A DNA stretch of 64,000 nt from Metellina segmentata. Taxonomy: Eukaryota > Arthropoda > Arachnida > Araneae > Tetragnathidae. Both the position numbers and the translations under genes were made by a program. How positions within the stretch are numbered: position 1 is the first letter of the stretch; each line of letters opens with the position of its first letter. The stretch covers positions 68,922,698 through 68,986,697 of the forward strand of contig OX375877.1 in the NCBI GenBank assembly GCA_947359465.1, written 5' to 3'. This document shows positions 1-12,400 of this stretch, in pieces. Under the pieces are notes generated by a model. It did no database searches. It was not told the DNA's origin and was given only the letters and a program-made list of their open reading frames with translations.

Positions 1-323
1 TAAGGAGACACATTTTGTTGACGAGATAATGTATTCCAGACAAAACTGGCCATTACCTCGATGGGGACTGAAGATCTATATCGAAAAAGGTATTGTATCA
101 GAGACTGGTCGCTAAAAGTATTTTCGGTGCGAAAATAAATCACCAGGAGTTAATTTAACGCTTTTATGCAGTCAATAAAAATTGCAATCCTGAATTGGAA
201 TATTTTAGCCTTGAATTTTGTTTTAGTCTGATATGTGGAATCAGTCTCATAATCAGTACTATAAGAGAATAGCTTCGCTTCTGATCACATGCAAATGAAT
301 ATGACGAGTTTAGTGGAACTTAC

Positions 324-453
324 CCAGATCGACAAAGTAAGTGGTAATGAAATAAACCTCTTCCTCTCCAAGGATCTTGTCCAGCTGGTAAACGGGAGAG
401 TTGTTATAGGAGATGGACGTGTTTAAGTTTGTTGCAACATCGTTTTTGGGAAT
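324..453 (-). CDS. Gene A exon 5, last exon of A inside the window
   Basis: 130 nt from CTGTTTCAG|ATTCCC to CTGG|GTAAGTT, 43 codons starting IPKNDVATNLNT. The frame stays open despite many substitutions relative to B. Confidence 0.84.
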
Positions 454-3400
454 CTGAAACAGACAATCGTAATTACTCATAAACATCCCAAGCAATTCAA
501 AACCTCCTTTATCCGACACAGTTCACTTAACAATTTCTATAAGAAAGGAAACATGAGTGGTCCAAGATGTCAACCTACAACACTTAGTTCAAAGCACATT
601 CGTATTTGCATATATCCATCTGGTGCTTTAATTTCGTCTCGATTAGCTTGCATATACCAGCAACTTTAGCGTTGGTTGGATTTTATGGCGCAAGGACGTA
701 TTTGGCCATGCTGTACCAAACACAAGACGGACAACATCAAATTATAAACACAACACAAGGAAGGTTTTACTGATGCAGGAGAGGAATGCACTCGGGAGAA
801 ATCGAACATGTTCCGCCTACAACTAGGCGAACATACCCACTGAGCTACAACGTACCCTGTTTTCGACAAGGTAATGATAGTTAATTAACGTCACACTAGA
901 GTAACACGACAGGCTATTGGGGACGGTCTGGGATCCTAGGGGATCCCAAGGGAAAGATCCTAGAACAATTATAACCACGGTCAGATGACGAGGTCAACAC
1001 CTGAGCTGAAGCTCCACTCTCCAAACTTTCGCACTCACCATCGTGAGGACATTTGAAGTGACGGCAGATTTAACGTGCACTAACCACCCGTATTCATTGG
1101 TTGGACAAAGTTTCGAACACGCAAAATGCTACGATATAAAGTCGTTGCTCTTCAAATCGGGCTAACGTAGCCATTTTCGACAAGAAATAGTGTACCATTA
1201 TTGTGTCAAATCTGACCACACTATCACACGAAACACAGAACACATTAATAAGTTTTATTGTATCATTTTATGAGAAATGCTAGTTTTGCGATCGTGGATC
1301 GGACATTGGAACATTGGGTTCACTCTCCAATCACTCTCCATTGGGCAGTTCGCATGGCCTGTGCAATCCTCCTCGCATGGCCTGTGCAATCCTCCTCGCA
1401 TGGCCTGTGCAATCCTCCTCGCATGGCCTGTGCAATCCTCCTCGCATGGCCTGTGCAATCCTCCTCGCACGGCCTGTGCAATCCTCCTCGCACGGCCTGT
1501 GCAATCCTCCTCGCACGGCCTGTGCAATCCTCCTCGCACGGCCTGTGCAATCCTCCTCGCACGGCCTGTGCAATCCTCCTCGCACGGCCTGTGCAATCCT
1601 CCTCGCACGGCCTGTGCAATCCTCCTCGCACGGCCTGTGCAATCCTCCTCGCACGGCCTGTGCAATCCTCCTCGCACGGCCTGTGCAATCCTCCTCGCAC
1701 GGCCTGTGCAATCCTCCTCGCACGGCCTGTGCAATCCTCCTCGCACGGCCTGTGCAATCCTCCTCGCACGGCCTGTGCAATCCTCCTCGCACGGCCTGTG
1801 CAATCCTCCTCGCACGGCCTGTGCAATCCTCCTCGCACGGCCTGTGCAATCCTCCTCGCACGGCCTGTGCAATCCTCCTCGCACGGCCTGTGCAATCCTC
1901 CTCGCACGGCCTGTGCAATCCTCCTCGCACGGCCTGTGCAATCCTCCTCGCACGGCCTGTGCAATCCTCCTCGCACGGCCTGTGCAATCCTCCTCGCACG
2001 GCCTGTGCAATCCTCCTCGCACGGCCTGTGCAATCCTCCTCGCACGGCCTGTGCAATCCTCCTCGCACGGCCTGTGCAATCCTCCTCGCACGGCCTGTGC
2101 AATCCTCCTCGCACGGCCTGTGCAATCCTCCTCGCACGGCCTGTGCAATCCTCCTCGCACGGCCTGTGCAATCCTCCTCGCACGGCCTGTGCAATCCTCC
2201 TCGCACGGCCTGTGCAATCCTCCTCGCACGGCCTGTGCAATCCTCCTCGCATGGCCTGTGCAATCCTCCTCACATGTTTTGTGCAATCCTCCCTTGTGGT
2301 ATAGATTTGTTGTTCGCTCTGGCCTTATTTAGTATGTTGATAAAACAATTATCATCGAGACAGTAATAGTCGTGGTTGGAATGTCACTCATTTTTTTTTG
2401 TAACACGAGAGCGAATTAGACAGGAATCCATGGCTAAATTGGAATCCCTACAACTGCATTTATATCTAGGTTGGAATTCGGACCCAAAGTCTGTTAATCA
2501 TGGGACTAGGCGTGTTAACAATTTGGTGACAGCAATATTCAAATGAGAAGGTTGAGGTGAGAAGGAGAATATGAAAGGCGAAGATAGACAATGCTAAAGC
2601 AAAATAAAAAGGGGAAGGCTCAGGGAACGCACACACACGGTATATAATCAGAAATGTAACTCACCCCGTGTTGTATACCAGCAATATACCCGTTGACATC
2701 ATAGATCACCACTGCTGTAGTATCTAATCCTTTCATGTACCGATTGCCCAAGAACTTTCCACCTGTTGAATGTTAGAATTACTCAGCTTTTTAAACTCAC
2801 TATACAAGCCATCTAGTTTTAGGGAGTCTTAATTATCTCCACTTACCAGAACATTCTCCAGCCAATCGTACGAATCCCTCACTTCGAGCACTGCTCTCGG
2901 TTTTGGGCAGTTTTGCAAACACCCGGGAACTCAGGACGTTTATTCCCCATGTAACTGGAGAAGGAGAAACGAACATATTTCAGCATACAGTAGAATACAG
3001 TTAAGTAGAATACAGTTAAGTAGAATACAGTTAAGTAGAATACAGTTAAGTAGAATACAGTTAAGTAGAATACAGTTAAGTAGAATACAGTTAAGTAGAA
3101 TACAGTTAAGTAGAATACAGTTAAGTATAATACAGTTAAGTAGAATACAGTTAAGTAGAATACAATTAAGTAGAATACAGTTAAGTAGAATACAATTAAG
3201 TAGAATACAATTAAGTAGAATACAATTAAGTAGAATACAGTTAAACAGAATACAGTTAAACAGAATACAGTTAAACATAATACAGTTAAGTAGAATACAG
3301 TTAAGTAGAATACAGTTAAGTAGAATACAGTTAAGTAGAATACAGTTAAGTAGAATACAGTTAAGTAGAATACAGTTAAGTAGAATACAGTTAAGTAGAA

Positions 3401-6400
3401 TACAGTTAAGTAGAATACAGAATACAACAAGAACTGCTTCCGCCTCTAAGGCTGGTGACCCACGAGTCGACTTGGGATGCGCGATCGAGATTACGCTTCT
3501 TTTCGTCACGATTTGTCTCGTGACTTGGGTGGCGCGTTACATGCAATTGTCTTCCCTGAGGCGAACTGTCGTGCTGCTCAGGTCGTCCTTTGTGTCACTC
3601 GCCTAAGAAAACAATTTGTTGGCGAGGTGGTACGCGTTGATAGTCGCGAATGATAGACACCAAACTCAACCGTTTCGTTTTCTCCATATTTCTTGTTGCC
3701 ACCAAGGGTCGGTTTAAAGGGAGCAGTGGCGCCCCTCTTAACACCTTCTAGATGGGTTAGTTGGAATGGGTTTTATGGTCCAAGGGCCATATTTGGCCAT
3801 GCTGCGCCTGATTCAAGATATATAACTTCAAGTGATGGACACAGAAAGTTTTAATGATACAGAAGAGAGTAATATATAACCAGAGAGGATATACAGGGTG
3901 GTCCCGAATTCATGGTACAAACTTTAATGGTAGGTACAGGACATTGTAACAATGATTTATTGTATAGGAATGTATAGTCGCAAGTGACGCGGTGAGGCGT
4001 AAACAGGGGAAATAAAAGGAAAGAGAAATGGAGTGATCGGTTGGTATCATTGCCGGTAGAGGGCAGTAGATGTCTAGCCGCTGTTGAACATGATGCATCG
4101 CAGTAGGGAAAAGCGCCATTCACAATTGTGCTGCCGTAGACGATGGGTGACTTTACGTATGCAGAAAAAGCAGACATGCATTACATGTACGGCCGTGCAA
4201 ATGGTAACGGCAGAGCTGCGTTACGAATGTATCGCGCGGAGTATCCTGATCGACGAATGCCGGATCATAGAATTTTTCAACGGTTACATCGTCAACTTTG
4301 TGAAACAGGTGCGTTCGACGTCAACAGACATGGCGCTGGTCGAGTAAGAGCTGTACGCACTCCAAGGCTGGAAGAAAGCATCTTGAACATTGTGGCTGAT
4401 AGACCCGAGTCAAGCACAAGAACTGTTGCGCGTGACGTAGGTGTGAGTCATCAGACTGTATGCAGAGTGTTAAACGAAAATCGCTTACACCCCTTCCATT
4501 TTCAGAAAGTACAAGCATTGAATCCGGCAGATTATCCTCGCCGCGTGAACTTCTGCCTGTGGGTGATGCAGCAATGTGCGTTGCAGCCGGATTTAGTAGA
4601 TTATGTGCTATTTACAGATGAAGCGACATTTTCACGCGAGGGTGTCTTTAATGCGCACAATTCCCATGTGTGGGCAACCGATAATCCACATGCAACGCGT
4701 CGACATGCGTTTCAACAACGTTTCAGTATTAATGTGTGGGCTGGTATTGTGAACGACTTTTTGATTGGCCCATACTTACTACCCACGCGGCTCACTGGCG
4801 GAAGCTATCTTATTTTTCTGAAAGAAGTGTTACCACAACTGCTGCATGATGTTCCGATCGCCATTCGTAACCGCATGTGGTTTCAGCACGATGGGGCGCC
4901 AGCACACTTCAGCATTGATGTACGGAATTACCTGAATGCCACGTTTGGTACTCGATGGATTGGGCGTGGTGGACCAGTCCCTTGGCCACCCCGATCTCCC
5001 GATTTATCGAGCCTCGATTACTTTTTATGGGGACATCTAAAGCATCTTGTTTATGAGACTCCAGTTGACTCAGATGAGGATCTCGTCGCTCGCTTATCTG
5101 TAGCTGCTGCAGGTGTGCGTGAAATACCAGGCATCTTTGAACGTGTACGCCAATCGCTCCACCGACGCTGTCAAGCATGTATCGATACTGGTGGACGCAA
5201 TTTTGAACAATTACTGTAAACATGACACTTGTCAACAACGCTTTCAATAAAATCTTTGTTTTTCCTTTCGGCCGTTATTTCCCCTGTTTTCGCCTCACCG
5301 CGTCACTTGCGACTATACATTCCTATACAATAAATCATTGTTACAATGTCCTGTACCTACCATTAAAGTTTGTACCATGAATTCGGGACCACCCTGTATA
5401 TTACTTTCTTCCAGTGGCGGACCAAGTCAAGTGGGGGCCCCAAGCGGTAAAATTTTCGGGGGCCTCAAACTCAAGGAAGAAAAAAGTTTCAAGAAAACTC
5501 TCATTAAGTTATTAGCAAAAAGAAAAGAAAAAAATTCCATACCATAACACATTAAATAAATTTATTAAAAAAACATTTTTTTACATGAATTTCTGCCTTG
5601 GTTTATTTTTTGCGAATTCGTCAATTATTTTGGCATTATAAATTCAGTTTTAAATTTTTTGCTCTATATACAGAATGGCCATATCAGTTAATCTTTATTT
5701 TCCCATAGTACTCCTTTATTAATTTTTTACACGCTTTAAAACAGAAAACGATATTTCTTCTGACGCCCATAACTAAGGGAACTGTTAAAAAAAAATTTAA
5801 ACAATGTTTCAACATTCGCAAATGTGCAAAATATTTCTTTGAAGACTCGATAGATGTCTGGTGTGGGTTTTATGGTGTCCTCATTTTCTTTTAGAAACAT
5901 AAAAAATTGTTAAATTCATCTTCAAAAGTACAAACATCAATGTCATTTTTGTAAATTATATATATATTTATATTTTTTTATCCAATTTCCAGTTAAAGCC
6001 TCTTTTCTAAGGGTGAAAGGAAGTTTTATAGCTAATACAGCATCTGCCTCTTACTGATCATCTTGTATATTAGAAACTCTTTTCACTGCACTTAAAGAAG
6101 CACATTGTAAAGACGCTGTCACATATTTCCTCGAACACTAATGAAAAGACATTTTAAGACCTCGGGGCCCCTTCGTATTACGGGGCCCTACGCGGCCGCT
6201 TAAGCTTCGGTTTCCTAAGAAAGTGGAGCCGTTATCTAACAGCCGTGATACGTCATGATGCCGCGGGCATAACTAGACGGCCGACTAAACAAAAATCCTG
6301 AGGTGTCAACTTAGACGGACACAATACGTTGGAGAATGGGCAACACAGACGGCTGTCGTGGTTTATTTTATTCGAGAAACAAAAGAAAGTTGTTTTTTAT

Positions 6401-9400
6401 TCTTTAGTCCAAAGTTTCTAACTTCGGGATCGTTGAAGGTAGAGTGAAAATTTCAACAGATTTCAAATCAGCGTAACTTTCTACGCCAGATCGATTTCAA
6501 AAACAGTTTTATTATTCAATTATTTACCATTTGATTATTTAATTATTTATTAAATAATTAATTATTTATTCAAAGAAAATCACATTTAAGGTATCGATCT
6601 GATGTCAAATTTTCCGCAGATTTCGAATCCGTTGAAATTTTTATTCTGTGTTTAACGATCCCGATTTTACAAAAACGAATTATTCAATGGCAGTCAAAAA
6701 TGTTTATTTATATTGCTCCTCTTGGATGGAATCGCTTGGAGCAGGAAATGAAATCTGGCCGCTACAAGAGAAAAAACGTTCTCCAACTGTTTGAGACCGC
6801 TATGACGACAGTCATGGAAATGGCGGCTCCGATCATTTTCGTTACGCTCACAAACAACGCTCTCTAGGAAACCAACACCATGTGTTAGTATAAACAACGT
6901 TTTAGTGACGTCACCCACCGATACATCACGGCCGCTAGATCACGGCTACGCTTTCTTAGGAAACCGAAGCTTTAGTCCGCGTACCGCTAAATCCGCCTCT
7001 GCTTTCTTCTTTACCTACAGCTTGCAGGTTGCTATTGCTGTGAACATACCCCCCGAGCCACGACAGGCCCCCATCTAGATGGAAAAAGGAAGTCTTCCCG
7101 GTGAACATTCTGACGAATTTATGAACGTCGATCAGTTTAAGTCCTGCCGATGTTGAATCATGACCCCCTAAAGGAATGTGGAAAGGTCGTTAGGCAAAAA
7201 AGACGTTACAAGAGCCTTTCGAGAAAACTATAGTCCAGTTCCGGCCTTGTTTGCAATTGACTCACGTGAGTTTAACGAGTCTATTCGCCGAATAAGCTTG
7301 GTTGGTTATGGGGTTTTATGGCGCAAGGACCAGACACAAGACATACAACATCAGTTCGCCGAATTAGGAGACAGGTTAAACGTCAATAGCGTTAAATTCG
7401 AAGTCATAAAACACGTTATCACTTATCGTGGAATTGGATTTAATTGCGCCATAAAATTCCAAATCCAATCCCACAATCAACGTTTCGTGGTTTCTAGTTC
7501 CGAATTCATCCTTTAGTGCCGGAAACAAAAGCAGTGTTAATGAGTTGTCGAAACAAGTAATTTCCTGTTGTGATTGCCTTGCGTTATTTTTGTTGGCAGC
7601 CCATTCACTTGAGAAGCTTAACCACCTCTTGTACAAATGGACTTCAGTGAGAAGGCAGGTGACTCTGGTGAAGTGTAGAACGACGAGTTAGCAGTTGAGT
7701 CACGAGGCATTCAACCGAAAATGTTTGGGAAACTGCTCAAAACAGATAAATATCATGCTTATTGTAAAAGCATTCCTGTAAAGCATTTTTTTATAAATCA
7801 TCTGAAAAATCTGTTTTTGTCTTTTCATTTATGTTTATGATTACTTTCTTTTGCTCGAGTGATACTACTTCATTCCATTTCTGTAACGAAATAATCCGAT
7901 ATTGCTTACATTTTTAGTAGTTTCATTCTTTATCCATTTCGTATATAAATTATTGGATATTAAACTAGTTAGAAGTACCCAATTAGTATAAACAACCAAG
8001 AGAAACGTTTAGATTAGTATTTAATAGTACGATATTCTTTAAACAGAATCTTTAAAAATATTGAAATGAACTTAAAATTGTGCACTTACCTCGAAGACTT
8101 TGCCATGTAGGTTCTAGAAAATTAAATAAAAAGAATCCATTAGTATTTTTGCATGCTTGTTATTATGTATATATATATTTGTATTACATTAAGAAGCATA
8201 CAAGAACAGTTTTAACAAGTGCTAGTTTAATAAATTGAAATGAAAAACGGTAAAAGCAACATGCCTAAGAAATAGCTTTTCCAGAGTTTTTCAAAAATGA
8301 TTAAAAAAAGAACAATATCAACAGAAACGTTTTTCATTTGATAGACTGCATACTATGACACTGAAATTTCTTAAATATTAGCCGATTATTTTTTAATTTT
8401 AATAAAGTTTATTGCAACGGTTATAATAGCTTCATTTTTCAACTTTATTCGCTGCAGATTTAATGCGAATTCCTACAATGTAACGTTTTTGTTTACACGA
8501 ATTCAAATTACCACAATTTATTTTTACGATTCTGAATTTTCCCAGTGTTTCCTGGCTTTGCGATTGAAATTTATTGGCGTTTGACTGCCAACTTCTTATG
8601 GATTTTGTAACAAAAATACTATCTTGCGAGAAAGTAGAGGCTGCACATTAGAATGGCCGAATTAATTTTTTTCGAAATCGCTTTTGCGATGGAATAGCAA
8701 AGTTGCATTTGGCCTTTAAATAAATGCCTGTATTTAAAAATAATAATTAAACGTTTCTAGCCCTCTTTCGTGCGTTAAATGACAAAATGAGTAAAACCTT
8801 CCTAACCCAATTTTCTTAAATAAAATTTTCTCATCTGTAATACCTAATAAATATATTTTAGAGAACGAAAACGCAATGTACAACACTGTCTATGTTAGTT
8901 ATGTTCTTTGTACCCACAAAGATCAAAATAGTTATATCAGATCTACTCTATCGCTCGGCTTTCAAAGATTTGCGCATACGCCCCTCGTTCAACTTAACCA
9001 CTTTGAATCAATGTTGCAGCTGCAAACACTTAAGTAACTAACTCCAACCTCCCCTTTACAAACATACCTATTACAAGTTAACACTGAAAATAATACAAGA
9101 GAACATGAGTCGCCAACAGGGACATTCATTTTGCGAATTAATAAAATAAAATTGAGTTATTCCAAAACTGACTACGATACAATTAAAATATTTCATTTTT
9201 TGGCACTCTGCGTAAACCCCTACCTTAAGTTTTACCAACAATCACGGACATTTTGAAGCATAATTTTTGCTTGTTAAGCACGATCTAACATACTTACATT
9301 CCGACAAAGAATCCTATATTAGAGGCTTTAGAAGTTACAGATAAAAATGGAGAAAATCTTCCACACTGTGGCTTTTTTGGCACCACAGTAATTACAGTGG

Positions 9401-12400
9401 AGTCTGACACAGATGGTAACCTTTACAAACTTTTTATTACACTTAAAAGGTTTCAATTAAGAAATGGAACCATCTACACAACTATTTAAAGTGAATAATC
9501 AATGAACGTATGTTCATGAAGAAAGAATAAGTTTATCCTCAGTCAGTTAGTTTTTATTCCCCGGTGTTTAACTTCACCGTATAGCCGTCTAATCGAGAGC
9601 TCTTCCTTCCACTACTTTCCCGAGTGGATTCTATCTCTCGTCTCCGTTTTTCGGGGAAGTCCGCTTCTCTCTTGGAATGCTTCACAGCAGTGTTTGGAAA
9701 CGTTAGAAAATGACGTGCAACAGGTTGGTGCAAAAATATGCCGAAAGTCGGATTAACATGCAGACTCTTCCGATAGATTTAATGCCTTTCTGGCTTGAGT
9801 TATTATAGAACTGTAACACACGTGATCTTTTTGGAAGGTCTTCGACTCACCTCTCGTGGGAAAACCCACGATCCAGATGTTGAAATCGTCTTTTTTTTCC
9901 AGACGTCACAATACCAAATGTTGGCCAAGAGAAAGAAAGTTATAAATGATAGATTCTGTATATTTTACTAAAAAAGCGAATAAAATTTTAGAAAGGAAGC
10001 ATAAAGTGCCCATTTCTTCAAAATGTATCCGACTGCCGAAGTAGTGAGTGCTGCAGCCAAAAGTTTGAAATTTTACCCGACTAGAGAATCTAAGTCTTCG
10101 ACATCGAGAACTTGTCCAGTGAGCCCTAGGATCCCTACGACCGCTGAGCCCTACAGTGATCCCTACGAACGCTGCCTTTTTTGGGGGGTTGGGGGCGCCG
10201 AAATCAAATACTGCACGGAGAAATCTAGATGCTTGTACATTCAGTTGGTGTAATTTTTATTACACTAATAGTAAACATTACTAAACAACTTACATTACTA
10301 ACTATGATATTGCACAAAGTATAAATTAGTCCAAACAAAAACAGAGATTAGCCAGTACTAAATCGAGAAAGGTCCCCATATAGTATGAATGAATATATGA
10401 ATTTTTTATGCAATTGAGATCTGCTGTTTAATAAAAACGTACTTATCGAATAAAGGTATTATTAACCAAAGTAACTATCATAATTTCTTCTAATAAATAA
10501 AATGTAGCCAAAATGTCGCTTAATTGATCGATGAACCGACTGCAAAGTTGTTCCGAAATTTATAGCGTGGGGGTACAACTAGGAGATCTAGTACCAACTA
10601 GAAAATGTTCTACAGTCGTCATTGAACTTGTCAATGAATATCTGCCAATGAATTTATAATGAAGCACTTATTGAATCACATAGGTATAGACTCTGAAAGT
10701 TCTAAAGAATATTTGGGAGCAATCGGGAAACCATAAATCAATACCAGGAACTTATAGTACAGTCGGGGGAAAAAAAGGAACCACCTCTTTATTTCGTGCA
10801 CTATTCATAGTAGAGCAAATTTCAAAGATCATTCAATAATTTTCTCTACAAATTCAAATGCAAAATTGCATAAAGGGACGTCTTCATATGAATTTTGGCA
10901 AACAAAATTTCTAAAGGCAACTCCATGTTTTGATACCTTAATAGCATTATGCATCGTTAAATTAGTCTAAATATGAAATTTCATGACTTGCATATCTACC
11001 TAAATTGAAATTTGAACACTATTTCAAACAAATTTGTCTGAGCGTGCAAGCTGTCAGAGAATTATAATACATATAATGCGAGTGCAAACGATCCGAGAAT
11101 TACTATCAGACCTTTCTTTTAAACTTTTGCTTGCCCCCTGAAATCGCCCCCCCCCACTATAGGGAAAACTTAATGTAACACAAAAAATAACCATTAGAAT
11201 GAGCTGTAAGTTTGCTTGGTCATATCAAAAGTCCCTGTGAATCGATTCCCTTAAAAATATAAAAGGTTCTAATTCTTAATTTTTCCCAAACATTAATTTA
11301 ATAATTATTGCACACTAAAAACCATTTTAAAAATAAAATATTAGGTGGATTTTCTTTAGGTTCTTTAACAGTAACATGGTACAAAATATGAACGCTACAG
11401 AAATATTATTAACCCATTAACGCCCAAATTAATTTTTTTTGAAGCAATGGAATAAAATTCTTAAATCTGGGGTATTTTACCTTCAATATGAATATTATAA
11501 TCGAATTTTATTGAAACGGACATCAGTTTTTTTTAAAAATGACGTACTAAAAATAGATCGCTGGGCGTTGGCACGATATTTTTTAGCAGATAGCTGACAA
11601 ATATTAGTTCTTCAATAAAATGTTTAAAAATGATAAAATAGATAAAAACAAAAATACATCACTTTAAAAAACATGTATATATTTCGAAATACTTAGAAAT
11701 ATGTAAAAAACTTATACAATAATAATAAAATACAATAATTTATTCAGGATTTACTAAATGATGTTCAAATTTCTAAAGCACTTACAGGGAAAAAATGGTT
11801 GAAAACACAAAGAACTTAAAAATTATAAGTGGTATATTATGTTATGAAAAACATGCAATAAACTTGTACCAAAGTAATAAAAACATTAGTTACAATTTCG
11901 TGTGAAATTTTGTAAAACAGTTTTTGCATAAAGTGGTATTGCACTTTATACAAAATGTAAGTAGTCTTGATTGGCAATCTTCAAATCGGCAGCGTCTTTG
12001 GGCATTTCGCCTGCCTATATTATGATCCTCTCTGTCGTAACGAACATCATCACTAACATCGATTTCTGAGGTTGAGTGGAAGCTGTAAGGGCGACCGTTT
12101 AAAACTTTTCTTCCGATCCCCAATTTGAGATATTTCACGGCAACAGCTCTTCGAAAATCGTCATAGTATTAGATCCTTGAATATTTCTATACAGGATGCT
12201 TGCATTGACTAATGCCATATAAATAATTCGCGTGAACAAGTACCAATACTATTCTTTACCTCTAATTGCAATGCTGTGCTTTTCTAGCAACCAGTCATGA
12301 TGGTCTACCCTCCCATATGTTTGTTGTAAGCATTTATGAAATTTGGTTGTGGAATTGTTACTCTTTTTTTTTCTCACGAGACCATCTTTGAACTTTTTAC

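Noticed and set aside
1255..2366. Six overlapping ORFs of 310-351 codons on both strands
   Set aside because: They are translations of the 23-bp tandem repeat, which has no stop in any frame. Copy B has almost none of it, and it lies in an intron.
2879..3509. Minus-strand ORFs of 183 and 189 codons rich in FYLTV or CILLN repeats
   Set aside because: Read through the 15-bp minisatellite; the first overlaps exon 3 in the wrong phase.
4321..5247. Minus-strand ORFs inside mariner copy 1 (and their mirror images in copy 2)
   Set aside because: Antisense shadows of the transposase; they recur only because the element does.
10023..10253. 76-codon plus-strand ORF
   Set aside because: Within intron 1 of gene A, no recognisable motif, ends in mixed-composition sequence; no support as a gene.
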